Shown piece by piece: positions 26,560-35,131 of a stretch of 64,000 nucleotides of DNA. Both the position numbers and the translations under genes were made by a program. Source of the DNA: Mumia xiangluensis (GTDB taxonomy: Bacteria > Actinomycetota > Actinomycetes > Propionibacteriales > Nocardioidaceae); NCBI RefSeq assembly GCF_010994095.1, contig NZ_WJYO01000003.1:521833-585832 (forward strand). Reading direction: 5' to 3'. Position 1 is the first letter of the stretch; every line of letters begins with the position of its first letter. The notes under the pieces are model-generated. The model was not told where the DNA came from. It did no database searches and saw nothing but the letters and a program-made list of their open reading frames with translations.

Positions 26560-27426
26560 TCACTCCGGCAGCTCGACGGCCTGGCCGGGGATGCTCCACT
26601 CGGACAGGTCCATGATCTGCCCGAGGTTCGCGGCGATGTCCTCGATCGTCGCGTCAGCGTTCTCGTAGCCCTGCGTCTGAGCGATGAACGTGCGCGCGAA
26701 CGTCCCGGCGACGGCGTGGAAGATCTCCCCGGTGGTCTCGCAGGACTCGTGGCACAGGTAGCCGACCATCGGCGCGACCCGGTCCGGCGACATCTTCTCG
26801 TGCAGGCGCTCAGGAAGCATCGCCGCCGTCATCGCGGTGGCTGCCCCGGGCGAGATCAGGTTGACCTTGATGCCACTGCGAGCGCCCTCGACGGCGAGCG
26901 TACGGCCGAGTCCGACGAGCGCGGCCTTGGCCGACGAGTAGTTCGCCTGGCCTAGGTTGCCGTACAACCCTGCGACGGAGGTCGTGAAGACGATGCGGCC
27001 GTACTCCTGGGCGCGCAGGTGCGGCCATGCCGCCTTCGTCAGGGCGTACGAGCCGAAGTAGTGGACCGCGAGCACGTCGGACAGCTCCTCGTCGGACATC
27101 TTCGCGAACGACCGGTCGCGCACCATGCCGGCGTTGTTCACCAGGACGTCCACGCGGCCGAACGCGTCGAGCGCGGTCGCGACGACCGACTCGCCGGCGC
27201 CGGCCTCGCCGATCGATCCGTTGTGGGCGACGGCTGTGCCGCCGGCCTCGGTGATCTCCTCGACCAGAGCACCGGCAGGCGTGCGACCGTCGTCGTCCTT
27301 GACGTCGAGATCGTTGACGACGACCTTCGCACCCCGCGAGGCGAGCAGCCGCGCGTACGCCCGGCCAAGTCCCCCGCCCCCGCCGGTCACGACCGCCACC
27401 CGGTCGTCGAAACGAAGCTCTGCCAT
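26560..27426 (-). CDS. SDR of the (R)-3-hydroxyacyl-CoA dehydrogenase (MFE-2) type
   Basis: 288 residues. TGGGGGLGRAYARLLASRGAKVVVNDLDV and the extended 288-residue length, with a C-terminal GYENADATIEDIAANL segment, match the dehydrogenase domain of peroxisomal multifunctional enzyme 2 (human HSD17B4) and its bacterial split homologues. Catalytic Tyr163-x3-Lys167 sits in NYSSAKAAL. The ATG has GGAGGAG 5 bases upstream. First gene of its operon, transcribed from TATACT at 27481-27476. Confidence 0.88.
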   Translation of the reverse strand: MAELRFDDRVAVVTGGGGGLGRAYARLLASRGAKVVVNDLDVKDDDGRTPAGALVEEITEAGGTAVAHNGSIGEAGAGESVVATALDAFGRVDVLVNNAGMVRDRSFAKMSDEELSDVLAVHYFGSYALTKAAWPHLRAQEYGRIVFTTSVAGLYGNLGQANYSSAKAALVGLGRTLAVEGARSGIKVNLISPGAATAMTAAMLPERLHEKMSPDRVAPMVGYLCHESCETTGEIFHAVAGTFARTFIAQTQGYENADATIEDIAANLGQIMDLSEWSIPGQAVELPE

Positions 27427-27475
27427 GTGCGCTCCTCCAGCTCGTGGCGACCCTGCCGAGCCGCGCGTGGCGCCA

Positions 27476-27508
27476 AGTATAGCCAACCAACCAGTCGGGC
27501 AGTAAAGT
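27476..27508. promoter_or_regulatory. Divergent operator/promoter, site C
   Basis: Two overlapping registers of the palindrome, 27483-27498 and 27487-27502 (CCAACCAACCAGTCGGGCAG). Plus strand: TAAAGT (27503-27508) abuts the right register and ends 8 bases before the thiolase ATG, suggesting a leaderless mRNA. Minus strand: TATACT (27481-27476) lies one base from the left register and drives the SDR operon with a leader of about 43 bases. Confidence 0.72.
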
Positions 27509-27516
27509 ACCGAGAC

Positions 27517-28740
27517 ATGAAGAATGTCGTCATCGTCGATACCGTCAGGACCCCCCGAGGCAAGGGCAAGCCAGGCGGTGCGCTCAGCAGCATCCACCCC
27601 CAGGAGCTCCTCGCCGGCGTGCTGCGCGAGCTGCAGCACCGCAATGCCCTCGACCCGTCGACCGTCGCCGACGTCATCACCGGGTGCGGCAACCCGGTCG
27701 GCACCCACGGCGACAACGTCGGACGCCTGGCCGCCCTCGCCGCGGGCTGGCCCACCACCGTCCCCGGCGTCACCCTCAACCGCGCCTGCGGGTCGGGCCA
27801 GCAGGCCATCAACGCCGCCGCGATGATGGTCGAGTCCGGCCAGGCCGACGTGGTCGTCGCCGCCGGCGTCGACATGATGTCGCAGTACCCGATGCCGGAC
27901 CGCATGACGCTCGACGCGGGCAACGAGCGGCTGCGCGAGCGCTACCCCATCATCCCGCAGGGCATCTCCGCCGACCTGATCGCGACGGTCGAGGGCTTCT
28001 CGCGGACCGACGTCGACGCGCTCGCCGCCGAGTCCCAGCGTCGCGCGGCCGAGGCGATCGCGGACCACCGGTTCGCGCGATCGATGGTCCCCGTCCTGGC
28101 GCCCGACGGCACGGTCGTTCTCGACCACGAAGAGCTCCCCCGCGCCACCACGGCCAAGGCGCTCGCCGGGCTCAAGCCGTCGTTCGGCGGACTCGGGCGC
28201 GAGACGTTCGAGGGGTACGCCGAGCCGTTCGACGCGATGGCGATCCGGACGTATCCCGAGGTCGACGAGATCGAGCACGTGCACCACGCCGGCAACTCCT
28301 CCGGACTCGCCGACGGAGCCGCCGCCGTGCTCGTCACCAGCGAGGCGTACGCCCGGGCCCAGGGCTGGACGCCACGCGCCCGCATCGTCGCGACCGCCAC
28401 CGCCGGAGCCGAGCCCGTCATCATGCTGACCGCACCGGGCCCTGCTGCCCAGAGGTGCGCGGACCTCGCGGGGATGTCGCTCCAGGACGTCGACCTGTTC
28501 GAGGTCAACGAGGCGTTCGCCTCGGTCGTCCTGCGGTTCAGCCGCGAGGCCAAGGTCGATCTCGACCGTGTCAACGTCAACGGTGGCGCCATCGCCCTCG
28601 GCCACCCCATCGGCGCGAGCGGGCCGATCCTGATGGCGACACTGATCGACGAGCTCGAGCGCAGCGACCGCACGACGGGCCTCGTCACCATGTGCACCGG
28701 CGGCGGCATGGGCACCGCGACCGTCGTCGAGCGGATCTGA
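27517..28740 (+). CDS. Thiolase (acetyl-CoA acyltransferase), FadA-like
   Basis: 407 residues. The nucleophilic cysteine is C91 in NRACGSGQQAIN; HHAGNSSGLADGAAAV, NEAFASV, NGGAIALGHPIGASGP and CTGGGMGTA complete the active site. It has no clear ribosome site, and a -10 hexamer lies 8 bases upstream, so it is probably translated from a leaderless transcript. It is divergent from the SDR/MaoC operon and would perform thiolysis of its 3-oxoacyl-CoA product. Confidence 0.92.
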   Translation: MKNVVIVDTVRTPRGKGKPGGALSSIHPQELLAGVLRELQHRNALDPSTVADVITGCGNPVGTHGDNVGRLAALAAGWPTTVPGVTLNRACGSGQQAINAAAMMVESGQADVVVAAGVDMMSQYPMPDRMTLDAGNERLRERYPIIPQGISADLIATVEGFSRTDVDALAAESQRRAAEAIADHRFARSMVPVLAPDGTVVLDHEELPRATTAKALAGLKPSFGGLGRETFEGYAEPFDAMAIRTYPEVDEIEHVHHAGNSSGLADGAAAVLVTSEAYARAQGWTPRARIVATATAGAEPVIMLTAPGPAAQRCADLAGMSLQDVDLFEVNEAFASVVLRFSREAKVDLDRVNVNGGAIALGHPIGASGPILMATLIDELERSDRTTGLVTMCTGGGMGTATVVERI

Positions 28741-28770
28741 GCCGGGGCGCGCGAGCGATCCGGACGCGAC

Positions 28771-29727
28771 ATGCGAGCCGTTCTCGTCACGGACCGGACC
28801 GGACCGGCCGGCGTCCACGTGCGCGACGTGCCGACCCCGCGCCCGCACCCCGACCACGTCCTGGTCGAGGTGCGGGCGGCGGGCGTGACCTTTCCAGACC
28901 TGCTCCTCGCGTACGGGCGCTACCAGGAGGTCCCGGAGCTGCCGTTCGTCCTCGGCGGCGAGTTCGCCGGCGTCGTCCTGGACGCGCCGTCGGGCTCCGC
29001 CTTCACCCCAGGGGACCGCGTCGTGTGCTCCAGCTACACCGGGTTCGCCGAGCAGGCCAGCGTGCCCTGCGGGCGCGTGCTGCCGCTGCCTGACGACATC
29101 ACCTTCGAGGACGGGGCGTGCCTGCCGGCGAACTACCTCACGATGATGTTCGGCCTCGGCAGGCGGGGACGGATGCAGGCCGGCGAGCGTGTTCTCGTCC
29201 ATGGCGCCTCCGGCGGTGTGGGAACGGCCTCGATCCAGCTCGCCCTCGCCCTCGGGGCGTCGCAGGTCGTCGCCGTCACGTCGAGCCCGCTGCCGATCGT
29301 CGACGCACGGCTCCATGTCGTCCCGGTCGAGGGATTCGCGGCGCGGACGAAGTCCCTCACCGAAGGCCACGGGGTCGACGTGGTCGTGGACCCTGTCGGT
29401 GGGGACCGCATCGTGCAGTCTCTTTCCTGCATGGCGCCCGGCGGCCGGGCGCTCGTGCTGGGCTTCGCCTCGGGGACGATCCCGACGATCGACGTCGGTC
29501 TGACACTCGAGCACCAGGTCGACCTCGTCGGGGTCGGCTGGGGCGCGTACCTCGTCAACCAGCCCGAGACCCTGCGCGAGGAGTGGGACAGTCTCGTCTC
29601 CCTCATGCGCGAGCACCCCCGCCTCCGGCCCGTCATCGACCGCATCCTCACCCTCGACGACGCGGCGGACGCGTTGCGTGCGCTCGAGGACCGTCGTGCC
29701 CGCGGCCGGCTGGTGCTGCGGCCCTAG
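28771..29727 (+). CDS. NADPH:quinone oxidoreductase-like medium-chain dehydrogenase
   Basis: 318 residues. GroES-like N-domain (VRAAGVTFPDLLLAYGRY, PFVLGGEFAGVV) then a Rossmann domain with GASGGVGTASIQLALALGA. There are no zinc-binding Cys/His residues of true alcohol dehydrogenases, which is typical of the quinone-oxidoreductase/enoyl-reductase (QOR) branch. It follows the thiolase after 30 bases, so it is probably in its operon. Its TAG stop shares a CTAG with the stop of the convergent gene at 29724. Confidence 0.86.
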   Translation: MRAVLVTDRTGPAGVHVRDVPTPRPHPDHVLVEVRAAGVTFPDLLLAYGRYQEVPELPFVLGGEFAGVVLDAPSGSAFTPGDRVVCSSYTGFAEQASVPCGRVLPLPDDITFEDGACLPANYLTMMFGLGRRGRMQAGERVLVHGASGGVGTASIQLALALGASQVVAVTSSPLPIVDARLHVVPVEGFAARTKSLTEGHGVDVVVDPVGGDRIVQSLSCMAPGGRALVLGFASGTIPTIDVGLTLEHQVDLVGVGWGAYLVNQPETLREEWDSLVSLMREHPRLRPVIDRILTLDDAADALRALEDRRARGRLVLRP

Positions 29728-30209
29728 GTCCACAGGCGCGGCTCGACGGCGTGGAGCTGGGCGTCCCGCGGCGCCGCGGGACCGCCCGCTCCCCGCGGAG
29801 CGATCGCTCGCGACCAGGTGATCCGGCACCGACGGTCCGCAATCCGCCAGCCTTCACCGGTACGGCGCAGCACGTCGTCGTACCAGGCGTCGCCTTCGCG
29901 TCCGGCGTACCCGCCCTCGGTCGTGGTGGCCAGGCGCCACGACACCCGGGAGAACGCGACAGCACGGTCGCGGTCGCCGTCGACCCGGACGACGTGGCCT
30001 GTAACCAGGTGCTGGGTGTGGTCGTACCGCTCGTGCAGGCGGGCGAAGTCGGCGACGAGCGTCGCGCGGTCGGACCAGTACCCGCCTCGTCCGTAGTCCG
30101 CGCGCACGTCCTCCGCGAAGACCTGATCGAACAGGTCCCAGCGGCGGCCGTCGACGGCGAGCGCGTAGAGGTTCACGTTCTGCTGGATCAGCACCTCGTC
30201 ACAGGCCAC
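29724..30209 (-). CDS. SnoaL-like (NTF2-fold) protein
   Basis: 161 residues from a GTG. The sequence ALAVDGRRWDLFDQVFAEDVRADYG near the N-terminus and the YDDVLRRTGEGWRIADRRCRITW segment are characteristic of SnoaL/NTF2-like cyclases, dehydratases and isomerases. It resembles the protein at 35769-36305. Such proteins occur beside steroid ketoisomerases and dioxygenases, but the reaction here is unknown. It lies 25 bases downstream of the FadD19-like ligase. Confidence 0.78.
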   Translation of the reverse strand: MACDEVLIQQNVNLYALAVDGRRWDLFDQVFAEDVRADYGRGGYWSDRATLVADFARLHERYDHTQHLVTGHVVRVDGDRDRAVAFSRVSWRLATTTEGGYAGREGDAWYDDVLRRTGEGWRIADRRCRITWSRAIAPRGAGGPAAPRDAQLHAVEPRLWT

Positions 30210-30234
30210 GCGACGCTCCGCGTCCTACGGTCCC

Positions 30235-31863
30235 CTAGGCGGACGCCGGCTGACGGAGCTCTTCGGCGATCCGCCGCGCCTCGGAGTAGACGGCCTTGCC
30301 GTTCGGACCGCGGGGCACCGTCTCCACGATCGCCACGTGCCGCGGCGCCTTGTAGCTCGCGAGCCGCTCCTTCACGTGAGCGACGACCTCGTCGGCTCCG
30401 ATCGCCGGAGCCTCGGGATCAAGGCTGACGACCGCCGCCACCGTCTGGCCCCACTCCGGATCCGGCAGGCCGATCACCAGGACGTCGGCCACGCTGGGAT
30501 GGTCGAGGATGACGCCCTCGACCTCCTCGGTGAAGATCTTCTCGCCACCCGAGGTGATGCACAGCGAGTCCCGCCCCATCAGCTGGATCGTCCCGTCCTC
30601 CAGCACGACGGCCCGGTCACCCGGGACAGACCGTCGTTCGCCCTCGACGACGGGGAACGTCCGCTCGGACTTCTCCGGGTCCTTGTAGTAGCCGAGGGGA
30701 AGCCTTCCGACGACGACGAGCGTGCCCACCACGTCCGATCCGGGCTCGACCGGCTTGCCCTCCTCGTCGAGAACCGTCGTGTTCGCGCCCGGGCTGAATC
30801 TCCCGGTCGGCGGGATGTTGCCCTTCGTGGCGACGGACCACCCCATCCCGAACCCCTCCGACGACGAGAACCCGTCGAGGATCGACGCCTCGGGCCAGAG
30901 CTCGAGGAGACCCTCCTTGCTCGCCTCGCTGAGCATGCCTCCCGACGACAGGAGGTTGCGCACCGACGACACGTCCCACCGGTCGGGATCCTCCGCCCGC
31001 GCGGCCAGGATCCGCCGGGCGAACACCTCGCCGGCGATGGTCAGACTCTGCACTCGGTGCCGGTCGATCGTGTCGAGCAGCTCGGCGGGGTCGAGCGAGG
31101 GCGCGACCAGCGATGCGACGGCGCCGCCCTTGTGCATGGCCATCGTCGCGCCGAACCAGCCGCTGCCGTGCATCATCGGGCTGCATGAGATGTGGACCGG
31201 CCCCGGCTCGACGAGGGTGCCTCGGATGCTCGCCTCGAGGTTCTCAAGGTCGAACGAAAGACCCGCGACGTCGTTGATCTGACGGAGCATGTCGATCACG
31301 CGCCACATGACGCCCTTGGGCATGCCCGTGGTGCCGCCGGTGTAGAGGAGGAAGAGGTCGTCGCCCGAACGGCCCCACGCGGAGCGGACCTGGCCGGCAT
31401 CAGCAGCTGCGGCCTGCTCGTACGGGACCGCCCAGTCGGGGCAGGCCTCCGTGCCGTCGTCGACGTGGAGGTACTGACGGACGTTGCTCAGCTCCGGCCG
31501 CAAGGAGGACATGGTCTCCGTGAACGAGCCGTGGAAGACGACCGACGTGACGTCCGCGTCGTCGAAGAGGTAGCGCAGCTCCTCGTCGCGGTAACGGTAG
31601 TTCGTGTTGATCGCCGGGATGCCGATCTTGAAGGCCGCGTGCTGGACCTCGAGGTACTCCGGGCTGTTCCGGAGGAAGAGCGCCACCCGGTCGTCCTTGC
31701 TGGCGCGCGGATCGAGCAGGGTGCGGGCCACGCCGTTGGCGCGCCGCTCGAACGCGGACCAGGTGAAGCGACGGTCGCCGTGCGCCTGGGCGAGCGCGTC
31801 GGGCAGCACCTCGGCGATCGTCTCCCAGACGGTCGCGATGTTCTCGTGGACCTCGGCAGCCAT
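30235..31863 (-). CDS. Acyl-CoA synthetase, FadD19-like
   Basis: 542 residues. LLYTGGTTGMPKGVMWR is the form of the AMP-binding motif found in mycobacterial FadD19/FadD17-type ligases, and GRDSLCITSGGEKIFTEEVE matches their C-terminal hinge; FadD19 activates C24-type branched steroid side chains. Length and overall sequence fit that subfamily, but a precise substrate is not shown. The gene lies 40 bases downstream of an acyl-CoA dehydrogenase pair, so ligase and dehydrogenases probably act in the same side-chain cycle. Confidence 0.86.
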   Translation of the reverse strand: MAAEVHENIATVWETIAEVLPDALAQAHGDRRFTWSAFERRANGVARTLLDPRASKDDRVALFLRNSPEYLEVQHAAFKIGIPAINTNYRYRDEELRYLFDDADVTSVVFHGSFTETMSSLRPELSNVRQYLHVDDGTEACPDWAVPYEQAAAADAGQVRSAWGRSGDDLFLLYTGGTTGMPKGVMWRVIDMLRQINDVAGLSFDLENLEASIRGTLVEPGPVHISCSPMMHGSGWFGATMAMHKGGAVASLVAPSLDPAELLDTIDRHRVQSLTIAGEVFARRILAARAEDPDRWDVSSVRNLLSSGGMLSEASKEGLLELWPEASILDGFSSSEGFGMGWSVATKGNIPPTGRFSPGANTTVLDEEGKPVEPGSDVVGTLVVVGRLPLGYYKDPEKSERTFPVVEGERRSVPGDRAVVLEDGTIQLMGRDSLCITSGGEKIFTEEVEGVILDHPSVADVLVIGLPDPEWGQTVAAVVSLDPEAPAIGADEVVAHVKERLASYKAPRHVAIVETVPRGPNGKAVYSEARRIAEELRQPASA

Positions 31864-31903
31864 GGTGGTTCCTCCTGCGGGATCGAGCCGGTTGGGGGTG
31901 CCG

Positions 31904-33064
31904 TCAGCGCGACGACGAACGAGGGGGGCGCGGCAGTCCCAGCCGCTGCTGGGCGACGACGGTCTTGAGCACCTCGGAGGTGCCGCCGTAGATGGTGGCG
32001 ATCTGGGACTCGCGGTAGAGGTGCTGCAGCTCGGCGGCCGGCGACTCGTTCGTACGGTCGCTCGCGAGGCCCTCGACACCGGCGCCGTCGAGCAGTGCGC
32101 TGCTCGCGCGCTGGAGGGCCTCCGTGCCGTACACCTTCGCGATCGTGCCCTCGACCGCACCGGCGCGGGCGGTCTCGCGGGACCACGAGGCGTACGCCCC
32201 GAGCAGCCGGGCGACCTCCGCGGACGTCGCGGCACGTCCGAGCCGCGCCAGGAACCGCGGATCGGTGCCGTGGTCGCCCGTCCGCGCCCAGGCGACGGCC
32301 GCCTCGACGAGTCGCCGCAGCTGGGCGGCGAACTCACCGCCCCGCTCGAACGCGAGGGCGACGTTGACGATCTCCCATCCGGCCCCTTCCGCGCCGAGCC
32401 GAGCCGTGTCGTCGACGCGGAGGTCGGAGTAGTACGTCGTGTTGGTCCGCTGGCCGCTCAGGGTGAAGATCGGCGCCGCCGAGAAGCCGGGATCGTCGGT
32501 GGGAACGAGGAAGAGCGTGAGACCGGCGTGCTTGGGGACCGTCGGGTCGGTCCGTGCAAGCAGGAAGACGTGGTCGGCGATGCTGCCGGCGGTCGTGAAG
32601 ATCTTCTGGCCGTCGATCACCCAGCCGTCGCCGTCGCGGACGGCCCGGGTCTGGACCGAGGCCAGGTCGGACCCCGACGCCGGCTCGCTGTAGCCCAGCG
32701 CGAGCAGAACCTCGCCGCGGCAGATCGACGGCAGGAAGCGCGCCTTCTGCTCCGGCGTCCCCACCCGGCGGATCGCCTCGCCGATGATCTGCGTGATCGC
32801 CAGCCCCTCGACGGGGGCGCCCGCGGCGGCGAGCTCCTCGTAGACCACGTCGCTGTACGCCCGCGGCCAGCCCCGACCGCCGTCCTCGGGATCCCAGTGC
32901 GCGCCGACCCAGCCCCGGTCCGCCATCGCCTGGTGGAACGCGTCGTCGTGATAGTTGCCAGACTCGGCCACGCGTGCGCGGACCGCGGGAGTGAGGTGCT
33001 CCGCGGCGAAGGCACGGACCTCCGTACGAAGCGCCTCGGCGTGGTCGTCGGTTCCGAAGTCCAT
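31904..33064 (-). CDS. Acyl-CoA dehydrogenase, catalytic-type subunit
   Basis: 386 residues. GYSEPASGSDLASVQT, GQKIFTT and IYGGTSEVLKTVVAQQRLGLPR are typical motifs. The catalytic base is predicted at Glu240 in AFERGGE, the same position as in the other catalytic subunits here. The start codon shares one base with the stop of its partner (TGATG at 33064). The pair resembles the heterotetrameric FadE28-FadE29/ChsE enzymes that dehydrogenate steroid side-chain CoA esters. Confidence 0.9.
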   Translation of the reverse strand: MDFGTDDHAEALRTEVRAFAAEHLTPAVRARVAESGNYHDDAFHQAMADRGWVGAHWDPEDGGRGWPRAYSDVVYEELAAAGAPVEGLAITQIIGEAIRRVGTPEQKARFLPSICRGEVLLALGYSEPASGSDLASVQTRAVRDGDGWVIDGQKIFTTAGSIADHVFLLARTDPTVPKHAGLTLFLVPTDDPGFSAAPIFTLSGQRTNTTYYSDLRVDDTARLGAEGAGWEIVNVALAFERGGEFAAQLRRLVEAAVAWARTGDHGTDPRFLARLGRAATSAEVARLLGAYASWSRETARAGAVEGTIAKVYGTEALQRASSALLDGAGVEGLASDRTNESPAAELQHLYRESQIATIYGGTSEVLKTVVAQQRLGLPRPPRSSSR

Positions 33065-34074
33065 CACTGTGCCTTTGCCATCGTCGCCGCGCCGACCGCT
33101 TCCCAGAGCTGCTCGGGGTCTCCGCCGTGGAGTCGCAACGCCCTGGCTCGCCGCAGGAAGAGCTGCGCGTCGTACTCGAGCGTGAAGCCGTAGCCGCCGT
33201 GGACGTGCAGGCACGCCTCCGCCGCGCGGACCGCGACGTCGCTCGCGAAGGCGTACGCCGCCGTCGCCACGCCGCCACGGTCGGGCTCGGCGTGGTCGAG
33301 GCTCCATGCGGCGGCCCGCGAGAGCAGCCGTGCCCCGTCCACCTCGATGGCCACCTCTGCCAGGGTGTGCTGGATCGCCTGGAAGGACCCGATGGGCACC
33401 CCGAACTGCTCGCGCACGGTCGCGTACTCGACGGCGACCCGGAGGGCCTCTTCGGCGATCCCCACGAGCACCGCGGCCGTGCCCGCGTGCCACCGGGCCA
33501 CGCCGCCAAGCCACGATGCGTACGCCTCCTCGTCGCGCGCGAGCACCGTCCGCTCGACGCCGGGCTCGTCCAGGCGCACGGAAGCGGCACCGGTGAACCC
33601 GAGGTCGTCCACGGGCTCGGCGACCGCTCCTATGGCGAGGACGAGGTCGGCCCCGTCCAGGACGACGATCCCCTCGGCCGCCGCAGCACCGGCCGTCACC
33701 TGCGCGACGCCACCCTGTGCGGGTCGCGGCGCGAACACGATGAGACCGTCACCGGCGGATCCACTCGCGACCGGGACCCCGCTCTCGGCCAGAAGAACTG
33801 TTGCTGCTGCCGCCTCGACGAGCGGGACGCAGCCGAGGTGCCGTCCGAGGCTCTCCGCGATCAGCGAGAGCTCGACCGCTCCGCTTCCCGATCCTCCGGC
33901 GCCGGCAGGCTGGACCACGCCCAGCGCCCCCATGTCGACGATCACCCGCCACAGATCCGGGTCGAAGCCGGCCTTCTCGGCGGCCCGCACCCGCTCGATC
34001 GACGACTCTCGCGACAACGCCCGGTCGAAGGCGGCCACGATGTCGCGCTGCTCCGCGGAGAGCTCAAAGTCCAC
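33064..34074 (-). CDS. Acyl-CoA dehydrogenase, non-catalytic partner subunit
   Basis: 336 residues from a GTG (VDFELSAEQRD) with GAGGGAG upstream; a TTG at 34116 would add 14 residues but is less likely. EQFGVPIGSFQAIQHTLAEV and HVHGGYGFTLEYDAQLFLRRA are the C-terminal acyl-CoA dehydrogenase motifs. At the catalytic glutamate position the sequence is AAVLVGIAEE, lacking the ER motif. First gene after the operator at 34121-34150, with a leader of about 40 bases. Confidence 0.87.
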   Translation of the reverse strand: MDFELSAEQRDIVAAFDRALSRESSIERVRAAEKAGFDPDLWRVIVDMGALGVVQPAGAGGSGSGAVELSLIAESLGRHLGCVPLVEAAAATVLLAESGVPVASGSAGDGLIVFAPRPAQGGVAQVTAGAAAAEGIVVLDGADLVLAIGAVAEPVDDLGFTGAASVRLDEPGVERTVLARDEEAYASWLGGVARWHAGTAAVLVGIAEEALRVAVEYATVREQFGVPIGSFQAIQHTLAEVAIEVDGARLLSRAAAWSLDHAEPDRGGVATAAYAFASDVAVRAAEACLHVHGGYGFTLEYDAQLFLRRARALRLHGGDPEQLWEAVGAATMAKAQ

Positions 34075-34120
34075 GCCGACTCCCTCATCGTGCCGAGACG
34101 CCGCGGCCTCGGTCAATCAC

Positions 34121-34150
34121 TGTATACCCAACTATCTAGTTGGTTGGCAA
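34121..34150 (-). promoter_or_regulatory. Operator/promoter, site D
   Basis: Palindrome with perfect 7-bp arms CCAACTA-TC-TAGTTGG at 34128-34143. On the minus strand TTGCCA (34150-34145) and TATACA (34126-34121) are spaced 18 bases, and the palindrome fits inside the spacer. It also contains the TAG stop (34138-34136) of the upstream luciferase-like gene. It drives the genes from 34074 down to 29724. Confidence 0.8.
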
Positions 34151-35131
34151 GCCCTCGTCAGCCGACAGCGGCGAGTGCGCGGCTGCACGGTCGAATGCCG
34201 CGACGAGCCCAGCGAACATCTCGTACGCCGCCTCGTAGCTCGGCGGCACCCGCAGGCCCGACCTGAAATCGGTGACACCGACGGCGACGAGGCTCGCGAC
34301 ATCGGCGAAGAGGGCGTCATGGTCGACCTGCCGGTCGTCCGTGAACCGCGGCGGCAACGCGTACGCGACCTGGATCCGGTCGAAGTCACCGCCCTCGGCC
34401 TCGACGAGCGCCCGCATCTCACCCAGGTGCGAGGCGTAGTCCTCCGCGGGTACTCCCCACGGGATCCATCCGTGCGCATACTGCGCGAGACGGCGCGCGA
34501 CAAAGGGCTTCACGCTGCCACCGAGCCACACCGGCACGCCGTCCGTGCGTGCCGGCTTCGGCATCATGTGGATGCCCTCGAACGTCACGTGCTCGCCGGC
34601 GAAGCTCGCGACCGGAGCCGTCCACAGCTCGCGGCAGGCGGCCAGCTGCTCGTCGAGGATGCTGCCGCGCCGCGCGTAGTCGACGCCGAGGGCGTCGTAC
34701 TCCGCCTGCTGCCATCCGATCCCCACGCCGAGCTCGAAGCGACCGTGCGACAGCGCGTCGATCGTCGCGGCCATCTTGGCCAGCAGCACAGGCGGACGCA
34801 GCGGCGCGACCAGCACGTTCGTGCCGATCCGGACCCGCGAGGTCACCGCCGCCATCGCAGAGACCACAGTGAGCGCCTCCATCCACTCACCGTCCGGGCC
34901 GGTGGGCTGCGCACCGTTCGCTCGCCCCCCACGCCGAGGATCGGAGTAGTCCCCGAGATCCCCGCCGAAGACGACGTGGTCGCTGACGTAGATGCGGTCG
35001 ATGCCCGCGTCGTCGGCGGCGCGCGCCTGATCCAGCACGTGCCGCCAGTCCTCGGGCGCCGACGCGGCGTAGTTGCGTACCGAGACGCTGAGCTGCGGTC
35101 GGCGCGCGCCGTGCTCGACCCGGCTGCTCAC
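34136..35131 (-). CDS. Luciferase-like (LLM) flavin/F420-dependent oxidoreductase
   Basis: 331 residues from a GTG overlapping the thioesterase stop. Signatures: AGIDRIYVSDHVVFGG, RVRIGTNVLVAPLRPP, RFELGVGIGWQQAEYDALG and VPVWLGGSVKPFVARRLAQY, as in F420-dependent LLM proteins. Its last codons and TAG stop lie within operator D. It is the third gene of the operon starting at 36305; a redox step on the CoA-linked ring or side chain is inferred from context. Confidence 0.85.
   Translation of the reverse strand: MSSRVEHGARRPQLSVSVRNYAASAPEDWRHVLDQARAADDAGIDRIYVSDHVVFGGDLGDYSDPRRGGRANGAQPTGPDGEWMEALTVVSAMAAVTSRVRIGTNVLVAPLRPPVLLAKMAATIDALSHGRFELGVGIGWQQAEYDALGVDYARRGSILDEQLAACRELWTAPVASFAGEHVTFEGIHMMPKPARTDGVPVWLGGSVKPFVARRLAQYAHGWIPWGVPAEDYASHLGEMRALVEAEGGDFDRIQVAYALPPRFTDDRQVDHDALFADVASLVAVGVTDFRSGLRVPPSYEAAYEMFAGLVAAFDRAAAHSPLSADEGLPTN

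Noticed and set aside
26560..29829. A minus-strand open frame of over 1000 codons covering thiolase and quinone oxidoreductase
   Set aside because: Only the part up to 27426 is a gene (SDR). The rest is antisense to two clear genes and has the Arg/Asp/His-rich composition of GC-rich shadow frames.
34114..34116. TTG start for the acyl-CoA dehydrogenase at 33064
   Set aside because: Very near the predicted transcription start and without a ribosome site; GTG at 34074 follows GAGGGAG.
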